A stretch of 46,318 nucleotides of DNA from Gallionella sp. (GCA_030682375.1 JAUXOL010000014.1:1-46318), one strand, 5' to 3'. Positions 34,848 to 43,983 are shown, numbered from the stretch's first letter. The notes: generated by a model not told the origin, from the letters alone. Numbers and translations: made by a program.

Positions 34848-36940
34848 GCTCTACCTCCTACCATAGCGGTAACCCGGATCGTCTTGAAATCCGGTACTTC
34901 ATCATGCGAAATGACTCTAATGTTCGGTACCGCACGCTTCAGGAAACGCGCCAGCAGATCGCGCAACTGCGTCGGCACCAGCATCACCGTGGGCAAGCCC
35001 ATCTGCTCCTGCTGTTCGGCCGCGGCGCGCGCCTCGCGCAGCACGGTGTCGGCCAGTCCCGGTTCGATGCCGATACCGTTCTGGCTTGACTGCATCGCTT
35101 GCATCAGGATGTACTCCAATTCCTTGTCCATGCCGATCACCTGCAGCTCCTGCGCGGAAGGATAGAACTGCTGCACGATGGCCGGCCCCAAAGCCACCCG
35201 CACCATGCCGGTGAGCTGGTAGGGGTCCTGGGTGCGCGCGGCGTTCTCCGCCAGCGTCTCGACGATGGTGCGCATATCGCGAATATGCATGCCTTCGTCC
35301 AGAAGGTTCTGCAGCACCTTCTGCACCGCGCCCAGCGGCAGCGTCTTCGGCACCAGATCCTCGACCAGCTTGGGCGCGATCTTCGCGAGATGGTCGAGCA
35401 ACTGCTGCACCTCCTGGCGGCCGAGCAGTTCCGCGGCGCGCGTGCTCAGCAACTGACTCAGATGCGTCGCCACCACCGTGCCAGGATCGACCACGGTATA
35501 GCCCATCATCTGCGCATGATCGCGCAGGCCGGTCTCTATCCACACCGCAGGCAGACCGAAGGCGGGATCGCGGGTATGCATGCCGGCCAACTCGCCCGTC
35601 ACGCTGCCCGGGTTGATCGCCAGCAACTGATTCGGATAAGCCTCGCCGGAGCCGACCTCGACGCCTTTCAGCGTGATGCGGTAAGCATTCGGGCGCAGGT
35701 CCAGGTTGTCGCGGATATGCACCGGCGGCGGCAGGAAGCCGATGTCCTGGGTGAACTTCTTGCGTATGCCCTTGATGCGACGCAACAGGTCGCCGTCCTG
35801 CGCCTTGTCCACCAGCGAAATCAGGCGATAACCGACCTCCATGCCCAGCACGTCGACCTGCGCGACATCGTCCCAGCTGGCCTCTGCGGCCTCCGGGATA
35901 ACTGCGGTCGTTGCGACTGCCGCCGCCGCCTGCGCTTCTTCGCGCGCCGCGGCCCTGGTCGTGGCCTGCGACAAGTGCCAGGCCAGCCACGCCATCGCAC
36001 CTGCCAACAACAGGAAGGCGAAGTGCGGCATACCCGGGATCATGCCCAGCGAACCGATGATGACTGCCGTCAGCATCAGCACCTGCGGCTGTTTGAACAA
36101 CTGCTGGATCAACTGCTGGCCGATGTTCTCTTCGCTGGCGACGCGACTCACCACCAGACCCGCTGCGGTGGAAATCACCAGCGCCGGTATCTGAGCGACC
36201 AGACCGTCGCCTATGGTCAGCAGCGTGTAGTTCTTCGCCGCAACCTCGAACGAGAGATCGTGCTGCATCACGCCGACAACGAGGCCGCCAATGATGTTGA
36301 TGAACAGGATGATGATGCCGGCCACCGCATCGCCGCGCACGAATTTTGAAGCACCATCCATCGCACCGTAGAAGTCGGCTTCCTGACCGATCTCGGCGCG
36401 GCGTTTGCGCGCCACGTCCTCGCCGATCAAACCGGCGTTCAGGTCGGCATCGATCGCCATCTGTTTGCCTGGCATCGCATCCAGTGTGAAGCGCGCACCC
36501 ACCTCGGCGATACGGCCCGCACCCTTGGTGATCACGACGAAGTTAATCACCACCAGGATCGCGAACACCACCAGGCCCACCGCATAGTTGCCTCCGACCA
36601 AAAAGTGACCGAACGACTCGATCACCTTGCCTGCGGCGTCCGGGCCGGTGTGACCTTCCAGCAGCACGACACGGGTGGAAGCGACGTTCAGCGACAGTCG
36701 CAGCAGCGTCGTGATCAGCAATACCGTCGGGAAGATCGCGAAGTCCAGCGGCTTGTTGGTGTTCATGCTGACCAACAGCACCATGATAGAGACCGCGATG
36801 TTGAACGTGAACAGGATGTCCAGCAGCATCGGCGGCAGCGGCAGCACCATCATCGCCAGAATCAGCACGATCAGCACCGGGCCGACCATGCCGATCAGGC
36901 CGGCGCGCTTCAGGAAATCTTGTATCAGCATCAGGTTCAT
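34844..36940 (-). CDS. flhA: Flagellar export gate protein FlhA
   Basis: Largest export-gate subunit. The 698 residues have about eight membrane helices in the first ~330, including the FHIPEP region (GARFTLDAMPGKQMAIDADL, NAGLIGEDVARKRR). The cytoplasmic domain has VHIRDNLDLRPNAYRITLKG, VVDPGTVVATHLSQLL and LLDEGMHIRDMRTIVETLAE. Its length equals the family's. flhB lies 11 bases upstream. Confidence 0.98.
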   Translation of the reverse strand: MNLMLIQDFLKRAGLIGMVGPVLIVLILAMMVLPLPPMLLDILFTFNIAVSIMVLLVSMNTNKPLDFAIFPTVLLITTLLRLSLNVASTRVVLLEGHTGPDAAGKVIESFGHFLVGGNYAVGLVVFAILVVINFVVITKGAGRIAEVGARFTLDAMPGKQMAIDADLNAGLIGEDVARKRRAEIGQEADFYGAMDGASKFVRGDAVAGIIILFINIIGGLVVGVMQHDLSFEVAAKNYTLLTIGDGLVAQIPALVISTAAGLVVSRVASEENIGQQLIQQLFKQPQVLMLTAVIIGSLGMIPGMPHFAFLLLAGAMAWLAWHLSQATTRAAAREEAQAAAAVATTAVIPEAAEASWDDVAQVDVLGMEVGYRLISLVDKAQDGDLLRRIKGIRKKFTQDIGFLPPPVHIRDNLDLRPNAYRITLKGVEVGSGEAYPNQLLAINPGSVTGELAGMHTRDPAFGLPAVWIETGLRDHAQMMGYTVVDPGTVVATHLSQLLSTRAAELLGRQEVQQLLDHLAKIAPKLVEDLVPKTLPLGAVQKVLQNLLDEGMHIRDMRTIVETLAENAARTQDPYQLTGMVRVALGPAIVQQFYPSAQELQVIGMDKELEYILMQAMQSSQNGIGIEPGLADTVLREARAAAEQQEQMGLPTVMLVPTQLRDLLARFLKRAVPNIRVISHDEVPDFKTIRVTAMVGGRA

Positions 36941-36951
36941 GGCTTATCCGT

Positions 36952-38100
36952 TCACGCCCCCGCCAATCCGGCCGCCGGATCGAGCTCGATCGGAACCGGC
37001 AGTTCGGCGGGCTCCTCCGGACGCGCGCCGCCGACCTTCTCGTAACGGCGCAACTGATAAACGTAGGCAAGCACTTCGGCGACCGCGGTGTACAGCGCCT
37101 CCGGAATAGTGTCGCCGAGATCGGTATGCTTGTGCAGCGCACGCGCCAGCGGGGGCGCTTCCAGAATAGGGATGTGATGCTCCTTGGCGATCTCGCGGAT
37201 GCGTAGCGCGACCAGATGCGAACCCTTGGCCACGACCACCGGCGCGCGCGCGCCCTGCTCGCTGTACTTCAGCGCCACGGAATAGTGCGTAGGGTTGGTC
37301 ACCACCACATCGGCGGTCGGGATCGCGGACATCATGCGGCGGCGCGCGGCCTCGCGCTGCAACTGGCGGATGCGGCCCTTGACCATAGGATCGCCCTCGG
37401 TCTCCTTGGCTTCCTGGCGCACCTCTTCCTTGGTCATCATCAGCTTCTTGTTGTGGTCCCACAGCTGGAACGGCACGTCGATCGCCACGATCAGCAACAT
37501 CGCGCCGACGATGATCATGAAACCCGAACCGATCAGATGGCCGGTCGCCGGAATCGCTGCGGCTGCGGACTGCAATCCTAGCGCCATCACCGCATCGCGA
37601 TTGCTCCAGATCACCCATGCCGCGACGCCGCCCACCAGCGCCGCCTTCGCCAGCGCCTTGACCAGCTCCACCAGCGCCGTCCAGGAGAACATGCGACCGA
37701 GTCCGGCGACCGGATTGAGCTTGGAGAATTTCGGCTGCAGCGCCTCGATGCTGAACAGCCAGCCGTTCAGCAGCAACGGGGAGAAAGCCGCGGCGATCAT
37801 CACGATCAGCAGAAACGGCGCAAAGGCGATCAAGGCATCCATCGCCAGCTCGTACAACCGGGGAATCATCAGGGCGCTGTTGAAGGCCATGTCGCGATCG
37901 AGCGAGAGTCCGTCATGCAACATCTGAACCATAGCCTGCGTAAGGGATGCGCCCATGAACCACAGCACGCCGCCGCCCGCCAGCAGCACGGCGAACGTGG
38001 AAAGCTCACGCGAACGGGCGACTTGACCCTGCTCTCTAGCCTGGTCAATTCGCCGTTGTGAGGGTTGTTCTGTTTTTTCTAGGTCGCTTTCATCTGCCAT
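36952..38100 (-). CDS. flhB: Flagellar export switch protein FlhB
   Basis: Export-gate protein whose self-cleavage changes specificity from rod/hook to filament. The 382 residues have four membrane helices in the first ~210 and a cytoplasmic domain with the cleavage motif N269-P270-T271-H272 (VVTNPTHYSVALKY). The N-terminus DLEKTEQPSQRRIDQAREQG is typical. First gene of the flhBAFG-fliA-motCD run. A separate FlhB-like C-domain protein is encoded at 4629. Confidence 0.98.
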   Translation of the reverse strand: MADESDLEKTEQPSQRRIDQAREQGQVARSRELSTFAVLLAGGGVLWFMGASLTQAMVQMLHDGLSLDRDMAFNSALMIPRLYELAMDALIAFAPFLLIVMIAAAFSPLLLNGWLFSIEALQPKFSKLNPVAGLGRMFSWTALVELVKALAKAALVGGVAAWVIWSNRDAVMALGLQSAAAAIPATGHLIGSGFMIIVGAMLLIVAIDVPFQLWDHNKKLMMTKEEVRQEAKETEGDPMVKGRIRQLQREAARRRMMSAIPTADVVVTNPTHYSVALKYSEQGARAPVVVAKGSHLVALRIREIAKEHHIPILEAPPLARALHKHTDLGDTIPEALYTAVAEVLAYVYQLRRYEKVGGARPEEPAELPVPIELDPAAGLAGA

Positions 38101-38402
38101 GTCGGCTCCTGCTGGACAAGGCGATTATCGGCGGCGACATGCCGATCCAATCTGGCGAATAAGGGGGGGTTTCGCAGTCTATTCAGCAACCTTTGCGGGT
38201 TTCTTATACCCGTTTGACAAGCCATCCATCCTGTGAATCGCCCGAAAGCCTTATAACGGCGCGGGTTTCAGGGGCGATAGACCAACCCACAACCAGATGC
38301 AGGAACTTCGCAGATACACCGCGCAACACGTTGAACAAAAAGAAGATCAAGGCAGCATCCGACAACCCGACCGGCATCGCGTCCGGCGCCCCGGAAAATC
38401 GC
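38101..38402. other. 302-base gap between the signalling island and flhB
   Basis: No credible gene on either strand. It should hold the flhB promoter (minus strand). GCCGATAA occurs at 38131-38124 (minus), but no TAAA -35 stands 11 bases upstream, so I do not call a sigma-28 site. A small inverted repeat CGGGT/ACCCG (about 38198-38214) with a 7-base loop is present. A G7 run lies at 38163-38169. Otherwise I see nothing. Confidence 0.5.
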
Positions 38403-40166
38403 TCAGGTGCAAACGTAATAAGCGATGACTTCGTTGCCTTTGCCGAGATAATCCAGGCGGCTGGTCAGGCTTCGTGTCAGCACGATGCCCCGGCCATGCT
38501 GCGCCCCGCCGTCCGCCGTCTGAAGCGCGCGGTAATCGAAACCCTCGCCGCTATCGGTGATATGCATCCTGACGGCTGGGCGCCCCTCGACCACCGCGCT
38601 GTCGATCTCGATCGATATCTCGCCGCGATCCAGCGCCTGCATCCTCTCGTCGCGCAATTGCAGGTAGCGTTCGAAACCATCCAGCCCATTCTTGATCCCG
38701 GAGTCCAGCCCCAGCACGCCATGATCCAGCGCGTTGTTGAAAAGCTCGGACAGGATCAGGAACAGCGCCGAATGATGCTCGCGCACCGAATGCAGCTTGG
38801 ACAACAACTGGATCACCAGCGGCACCGTATCGAGGTATTTCAGCTCGCTCGCGCCCAGCCTGATCGCGACGCGCCAATCGCCGCCCGCCGCGACCTCGCC
38901 GACGCTCGCCGGACGCCGCGCATCGGCCACCCGCGGCGTACCCGCCGCGATCTCCATCATCGCGACCACGACATCGTCATGCGCGCCACGCCCCGCGAGA
39001 TGCGCCTCGAAATCCGCGATCAACGCCGTGAAACGCCGTTCGTACGGCGCACCCGCCAGCGTATCGGCGACACGGCTGCCGCCATAGGGCAACCCATACG
39101 GATCGCGCGCGCCGATCAAGCCATCCGAAAACAGATATAGCTGGCAGTCTTCCTTGTAACGAAGGCTCTCCGGTTTGGCGGAAAAGGCCTTCGCATCCAG
39201 GATGCCCAGCGGAAGATGCCTGGAAGGCCAGTCATGCACCAATTCTCCGCCGCGGCTGAGCAGACGCAATGCGGGAACACCGCCGTTCCATACCTCGATC
39301 ACCTGGGTGTCGTAATTGATGGACAACAGCGCCGTCGAGACGAAGCGATCGACCGGCATGATCTGGTTGACCAGCTCGTTCAAATCGAAGGCGATCTGCT
39401 CGATCGAGAATCCCTTCTCGGTCAGATCGTAGAAAGCGCGGCACACGGGCAACACATTGATCGCCGCCGCCAGCCCATGCCCAACGGCATCGGCCAGCAT
39501 CACATGCACCACGTTGGCGGGCGTCTTCGCGGCGATCAGCACATCACCGCCGAGATGCTCCGCACGCATCGCGTAGCGGCGCACCCGGCCGTCCAGATCG
39601 TCGTCCATCCGTAGCATCTGCGCCATGATGAAACTGCCTAGACGCTGATCCTCCTCGTTATGGTCGCGGTATTTTTCCAGGTCCACGATCTTGTCGGACA
39701 AGCGCTGCTGCAACTGCACGATATAACCCAGATCGGGCTTGCTCGGCAGGCCCGGCCGGCCGTCCCGCACCGCCTGATAGGCCCGCTCCGCGGCGGCGAT
39801 CTGCTCCGCGCTCGCCCGGTAACGCAACGACACATAGCCGACCGTCCGCCCCTGCTCCAGCAGCGGCGTGACGTTGGCCTCCACCCAGTAGTGATCGCCG
39901 TTCTTGCAACGGTTCTTGACGACGCCGTTCCACGGACTGCCGGCCTCTATGGTCTTCCACAGGTCGGCGAATATCTCCGACGGCACGTCCGGATGACGGA
40001 TCAGGTTATGCGGCTCGCCTATCAGCTCGCGCTCGCCGTAACCGGAGACGTCGAGGAACGCCCGGTTGCAATAGGTGACGATGCCTTTGAGGTCTGTCTT
40101 CGAGACCAGCACCTCGCCTTCCGGCACGGGATGTTCGATGTTGGAAACGGGCTGATTGATGCGCAT
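38403..40166 (-). CDS. Aer-type PAS sensor fused to PP2C phosphatase and HATPase kinase domains
   Basis: A 587-residue cytosolic partner-switch enzyme. Residues 1-125 are an Aer-like PAS domain: N34, R57-H58-P59-D60, W70 and W79 fall at the same numbers as in E. coli Aer, so FAD binding is likely. Residues ~180-400 are a SpoIIE/RsbU PP2C domain with metal ligands in GGDVLI, LADAVGHG, FSDGL and AHDDV. Residues ~450-587 are an RsbW-type ATPase (ELFNNALDHG, DSGEGFD, HGRGI). It therefore has both phosphatase and kinase parts, as in HsbR. The presumed substrate is the STAS protein just upstream. The ATG has no ribosome site; a palindrome sits 6 bases in front. The physiological target is unknown. 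Confidence 0.88.
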   Translation of the reverse strand: MRINQPVSNIEHPVPEGEVLVSKTDLKGIVTYCNRAFLDVSGYGERELIGEPHNLIRHPDVPSEIFADLWKTIEAGSPWNGVVKNRCKNGDHYWVEANVTPLLEQGRTVGYVSLRYRASAEQIAAAERAYQAVRDGRPGLPSKPDLGYIVQLQQRLSDKIVDLEKYRDHNEEDQRLGSFIMAQMLRMDDDLDGRVRRYAMRAEHLGGDVLIAAKTPANVVHVMLADAVGHGLAAAINVLPVCRAFYDLTEKGFSIEQIAFDLNELVNQIMPVDRFVSTALLSINYDTQVIEVWNGGVPALRLLSRGGELVHDWPSRHLPLGILDAKAFSAKPESLRYKEDCQLYLFSDGLIGARDPYGLPYGGSRVADTLAGAPYERRFTALIADFEAHLAGRGAHDDVVVAMMEIAAGTPRVADARRPASVGEVAAGGDWRVAIRLGASELKYLDTVPLVIQLLSKLHSVREHHSALFLILSELFNNALDHGVLGLDSGIKNGLDGFERYLQLRDERMQALDRGEISIEIDSAVVEGRPAVRMHITDSGEGFDYRALQTADGGAQHGRGIVLTRSLTSRLDYLGKGNEVIAYYVCT

Positions 40167-40172
40167 AAAAGA

Positions 40173-40200
40173 GTAGGGGCACGGCGCACCGTGCCCCTGC
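40173..40200. repeat. Near-perfect 28-bp palindrome, copy 2
   Basis: GTAGGGGCACGGCG (40173-40186) followed by CACCGTGCCCCTGC; two changes from the perfect palindrome of copy 1. It lies 10 bases after the STAS stop and 6 bases before the PAS-phosphatase ATG. On the minus strand the hairpin is followed by CTCTTTT and then the ATG, so it looks like an intrinsic terminator placed where a ribosome site would be. Confidence 0.85.
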
Positions 40201-40210
40201 CGACAGCCGC

Positions 40211-40525
40211 TTAACCGGCGTTACGGATATTGAAGATCCTGCTGAAGTTCGCCACTTCGAGCACCTGCGACACCACGCCGGAAGTATTCAGAAGCGAGAC
40301 GGATTTGTTGGCACCCTTGGCGCGCTCGTTCAGCAGCATCAACATCCCCAGCGCCGAACTGTCCAGATAGTCCACCTTGGACATCTCGACTTCGATCTCG
40401 CGCACCGAGGCATTGTCGATCAAGGGCGTGTACGCATCCTTGAATTCACGGTGCACCTGAAAATCGAAACGCCCGGACATCGATATGCGCGCGGCATTGT
40501 CATGAATCTGTACGCTGATAGCCAT
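40211..40525 (-). CDS. STAS-domain anti-sigma factor antagonist
   Basis: A 104-residue single-domain protein of the SpoIIAA/RsbV family, whose members bind anti-sigma factors when unphosphorylated. The core motif VDYLDSSALGMLMLLNE carries the phosphorylatable Ser site (S56/S57). It lies between two genes for enzymes that each have a PP2C phosphatase and an RsbW-type ATPase domain, so it is the obvious shared substrate. I choose ATG 40525, with AAGGAG 5 bases upstream; ATG 40528 and GTG 40531 are also in frame but too close to it. In Pseudomonas the similar HsbA binds FlgM; whether this protein does is inference. Confidence 0.9.
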   Translation of the reverse strand: MAISVQIHDNAARISMSGRFDFQVHREFKDAYTPLIDNASVREIEVEMSKVDYLDSSALGMLMLLNERAKGANKSVSLLNTSGVVSQVLEVANFSRIFNIRNAG

Positions 40526-40688
40526 CATCACTCCTTCACAGTTGATTGTTGAACCACAATTGCGCCGTTTGCCGCGCGGCCGGGTCGATTCCGGAATTTA
40601 TCACAACTGACCGCAAGTTTTCGCACTTCCCCAACATCGAACAACACCGGGCATCCGGCAACACAAAGCATAGGACGACACCGGGCAC
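40526..40688. promoter_or_regulatory. 163-base gap upstream of the STAS gene
   Basis: Separates the STAS gene from the haem-sensor phosphatase on the minus strand. It may hold a promoter for the STAS and PAS-phosphatase pair: GATAAATT (minus strand, about 40602-40595) resembles a -10, but no good -35 accompanies it. No gene or strong hairpin is visible. Confidence 0.3.
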
Positions 40689-42797
40689 TCAGGCGCAAAG
40701 GTAATAGGCGACAGCCTCGTTCCCCTTGCCGAAGAATTCCAGCCGGTAAGCCACGCCACGCACCAGCGCCAAACCCCTCCCATGCTGCGCCGACAGCGGC
40801 GAATCGCCCGCCCCGGAGAACAGGGCCGCATGATCGAAGCCCTCGCCGCTATCCCGCACGCGGATCTTCACGCCATACCTGCCTTCGAACATCACGTTCT
40901 CTATCTCGATCTCTATCGATGCGCCGCGCAACGCGCCCAGACGCGTCTCGCGCAGATGCAGATAATGCTCGAAACCTTCCGCCCCATGCTTGAGCCCGGA
41001 ATCGAGCTTCAGCAAGCCGTGATCCAGCGCGTTGTTGAACAGTTCGGACAGGATCACATACAAGGCCGCATGATGCTCCGCCGCCGCATGGATCTTGCCG
41101 ACGATCTGGGTCAACAGCGGAACCGCATCCAGATATTTCAGTTCGTCCTCGCCCAGCCGGAACGACAACTTCCACCGGCTGCCGGTTTCCTCGCCACCCG
41201 AAGGACTCAAACGACATGCAGGCCCCTCGCGATCTTCCTCTTCCTGCAGCGGCAGGCTCACCATGGCCAGCGACACATCGTCATGCGCCGGCTTCCCCTG
41301 CAAATGCTGCTTCAATGCACGAGCCAGGGCATCGAAACGGTAATCCGGCAAGTTACGCGACAGCACTTCATGGATGCGCGCACTGCCGAACTGTTGCCCG
41401 ACGGGCGACTCGGCTTCCGACAGGCCGTCCGAGAACAGGAACAACTGCCCTTCCTGTTCGTAGTGGAAGGCTTCGACCTCGGAAGAAAAACCTTCTTCGC
41501 CGAGTATGCCCAGCGGCAGATGGCGCGAACGCCACTCATGCAGCACTTCGCCCTCGATCCCGACCAGAATGGGCGGGGGAATGCCTCCGTTCCACACCTC
41601 GATCACCCGGTCGCGAAAATTCACCGAGACCAGCGCCGCGCCGACGAAACGATCGGCCGGCATCAGGCGGTATATCTTGGCATTCAGCTCTTCGGCAATG
41701 CGCGCCACCGGGAACCCCTTCTTCGACATCGCGCTGAACACCTGACTGAGCGGCAACAGATTCATCGCGGCGATCAGGCCATGCCCGACCGCATCGGCCA
41801 GCAGCACATGCAGATGCCCGTCCGGCGTGCGTGCGGTCAGGATCAGGTCGCCGCTGTAATGAGTCGCCGGGTTGATCAGGATGCGCACGCCGGGATCGCC
41901 AGAGCCGTAGGCAGCAGTGATGCGGCTCATGATGTCGCTGCCGATGCGCAACTCCTCCTCGGTGCGATCGTGATATTTTTCCAGCGCCTGTATCTTCGAA
42001 GCCAGCTGCCGGTACAACTCCTCGATCTGCGAGATGAAGCCGTTGAACGCCTGCGCGATATGCCCGAGCTCGTCCCTCCCTCGCACCGCAGCCCGTCGGG
42101 AAAAATTCCCGGACTCGCGCACCTCCAGCATGGTCTGCTCCAGCTCAACCACCGCCCCTGTGACCCGCCTGATAATCCAGCCGATCAGCAGGAACAGCAA
42201 CAACTGCAGCGATATCTGGCCTGCGACCAGAACCAAGCCCAGCCTGTTCAGTTTGCGATACTCGGGTTCGAGATCGATGGCCAGGCTCACCGCCCCCAGC
42301 ACCGTTCCTTCGGGCACGGAATGGCAACGCAGGCAATTCGTTCCATGCACCTCCTGACCCGCGGCGAACGGAACGGCCAAGCGCAAGATGCGCCTGTCGG
42401 CACGCACGATCTCGGACTTGGTTGCATTCGAAGACATCGCGACACGATCCAGTGCATCGGCTTGCTGCTCGACGACGAGACCCTCGCCATATTGAGCGCG
42501 CAGAGTCTCCGACCGCACCAGATGAAAATCCAGCACACCCTGTTGCTTGGCCATTTTGCCGAGGAACGCGGTCCGCAACTCCGGGTCGGAGATCGAGCCG
42601 CTCAACATCATCGCATTCAGGCTGAGGAACGACTGGGTCGCGCTATCCTCGGCACGCGACCGGACATCCTCCAGCATCTTCTCATCGAACCGGTCCATCA
42701 CCCATATCTGAGCGAGCGGCAGTACGCACAACAAGGAAAGCTGGATCGGCAGATGCAGCTTCTTGGCCAGCGAAAGATTGCGCCACCATGTCTTCAT
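40689..42797 (-). CDS. Membrane haem-c sensor with HAMP, PP2C phosphatase and HATPase kinase domains
   Basis: A 702-residue membrane partner-switch enzyme. A membrane helix (about 15-33) and another (about 186-209) bracket a periplasmic domain with CLRCH at 155-159, a haem-c attachment motif in the style of Tll0287/DUF3365 sensors. HAMP follows (about 210-262), then PP2C (SGDLIL, LADAVGHG, FSDGLSEAES, AHDDV) and an RsbW-type ATPase (ELFNNALDHG, DSGEGFD, HGRGL). The last ~500 residues are paralogous to the PAS enzyme at 38403. I start at ATG 42797, with GGAG 6 bases upstream; the frame is open to 42983 but would overlap cheB. Haem binding is strongly suggested; the ligand or redox cue is unknown. 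Confidence 0.88.
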   Translation of the reverse strand: MKTWWRNLSLAKKLHLPIQLSLLCVLPLAQIWVMDRFDEKMLEDVRSRAEDSATQSFLSLNAMMLSGSISDPELRTAFLGKMAKQQGVLDFHLVRSETLRAQYGEGLVVEQQADALDRVAMSSNATKSEIVRADRRILRLAVPFAAGQEVHGTNCLRCHSVPEGTVLGAVSLAIDLEPEYRKLNRLGLVLVAGQISLQLLLFLLIGWIIRRVTGAVVELEQTMLEVRESGNFSRRAAVRGRDELGHIAQAFNGFISQIEELYRQLASKIQALEKYHDRTEEELRIGSDIMSRITAAYGSGDPGVRILINPATHYSGDLILTARTPDGHLHVLLADAVGHGLIAAMNLLPLSQVFSAMSKKGFPVARIAEELNAKIYRLMPADRFVGAALVSVNFRDRVIEVWNGGIPPPILVGIEGEVLHEWRSRHLPLGILGEEGFSSEVEAFHYEQEGQLFLFSDGLSEAESPVGQQFGSARIHEVLSRNLPDYRFDALARALKQHLQGKPAHDDVSLAMVSLPLQEEEDREGPACRLSPSGGEETGSRWKLSFRLGEDELKYLDAVPLLTQIVGKIHAAAEHHAALYVILSELFNNALDHGLLKLDSGLKHGAEGFEHYLHLRETRLGALRGASIEIEIENVMFEGRYGVKIRVRDSGEGFDHAALFSGAGDSPLSAQHGRGLALVRGVAYRLEFFGKGNEAVAYYLCA

Positions 42798-42855
42798 GCC
42801 CGACTCCGGCAGCAAATCGCCCGGGACGATACGGAACGAAGCCCGGGCGCCATCG

Positions 42856-43956
42856 CTAGACCCGGTTGCCCCGGCCGGTGCTCGCCAGATATTCCAGCGT
42901 ACGGCGCGCCACGTTCTGCAACGGCAACACCTCGGCCGCGCCGCCCATCGCGATAGCCTCGCGCGGCATGCCGAACACCACACAGCTCGCCTCGTCCTGC
43001 GCGATCGTGAACGAGCCGGCCTGCTTCATCTCCAACATGCCCTGCGCGCCATCCTTGCCCATGCCGGTGAGGATGATGCCCATCGCATTCGCGCCGGCCA
43101 CATTGGCCGCCGAGCGGAACAGGACGTCCACCGACGGACGGTGGCGGTTCACCGGCGGCCCCTGGCTCAGCTCGGTCATGTAGTTGGCCCCGCTGCGCTT
43201 GAGCAGCAGATGCGAATGCCCCGGCGCGATGTAGGCGTGGCCCGGCAGGATGCGCTCGTTGTGCTCCGCCTCCTTGACCGAAATCTTGCACAGGCTGTTC
43301 AGGCGGTCCGCGAACGACTTGGTGAAGTTCTCGGGCATGTGCTGCGTGACCAGGATGCCGGGCACGTCGGCCGGCAAGCGGGTGAGCACCTCCTTGATCG
43401 CCTCGGTGCCGCCGGTCGATGCGCCGATGATGATCAGCTTCTCGGTCGAAGCGAAATGCCCGGGCGAGCTGGAAGGCAGGATCGCATCGGCGGAGAGCTT
43501 CTCCTGCACCACCATGGGTGCGATGTTTTTTCTCGCGCGCACATGCGACTGTGCGGCGGCGCGGATCTTGTCGGTGATCTCGGCGGCGTATTCCTCCATG
43601 CCGCGCGCGATATCCATCTTAGGCTTGGAGACGAAATCCACCGCGCCCAGTTCCAGCGCGCGGAACGTGATGTCGGAGCCGCGCTCGGTCAGCGTCGATA
43701 CCATCACCACCGGCATCGGCCGCAGACGCATCAGCCGCTCGAGGAAATCCAGCCCGTCCATCTTGGGCATCTCCACGTCCAGCGTCAGCACATCCGGGTT
43801 CAGCGACTTGATCATCTCCCGCGCCGCGATCGGATCGGGTGCCGCGCCGACGCACATCATGTCCTTCTCGCGGTCGATGATCTCCTTCATCACGTTGCGG
43901 ATCAGCGCGGAGTCGTCGACCACCAGCACCTTGATTTTATTGTTTCCCATATTCAT
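42856..43956 (-). CDS. cheB: Chemotaxis methylesterase/deamidase CheB
   Basis: Response regulator that removes receptor methyl groups. The 366 residues comprise a receiver domain with acidic pair D14-D15 and phosphoacceptor D60 ([11 protein letters not shown]), a linker (about 125-170), and a methylesterase domain with Ser180 (GASTGG), His206 ([12 protein letters not shown]) and Asp in [11 protein letters not shown]. Start candidates are ATG 43956 and ATG 43950; both give the same domain, and I use the first. cheD is upstream, across a gap holding palindrome copy 3. Confidence 0.96.
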   Translation of the reverse strand: MNMGNNKIKVLVVDDSALIRNVMKEIIDREKDMMCVGAAPDPIAAREMIKSLNPDVLTLDVEMPKMDGLDFLERLMRLRPMPVVMVSTLTERGSDITFRALELGAVDFVSKPKMDIARGMEEYAAEITDKIRAAAQSHVRARKNIAPMVVQEKLSADAILPSSSPGHFASTEKLIIIGASTGGTEAIKEVLTRLPADVPGILVTQHMPENFTKSFADRLNSLCKISVKEAEHNERILPGHAYIAPGHSHLLLKRSGANYMTELSQGPPVNRHRPSVDVLFRSAANVAGANAMGIILTGMGKDGAQGMLEMKQAGSFTIAQDEASCVVFGMPREAIAMGGAAEVLPLQNVARRTLEYLASTGRGNRV

Positions 43957-43983
43957 TCCAGCCAAGCAATATTGTTTTGTCGC

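Noticed and set aside
33546..35165. 539-codon open frame on the plus strand
   Set aside because: Antisense shadow of flhF and the flhA end; His/Arg/Gln-rich translation with no recognisable motif.
38124..38131. GCCGATAA on the minus strand upstream of flhB as a sigma-28 -10
   Set aside because: The bases 11 positions upstream (ATTGGATC) do not match TAAAGTTT, and flhB is not expected to be a late gene.
38193..39140. 315-codon open frame on the plus strand extending into the 302-base gap
   Set aside because: Most of it is antisense to the PAS phosphatase; the part in the gap has no ribosome site or similarity.
40782..42956. 724-codon open frame on the plus strand
   Set aside because: It lies antisense to the haem-sensor phosphatase, whose domains and motifs are clear. 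The frame is long because of high GC and codon bias, and the product has His/Arg/Gln-rich composition without any domain.
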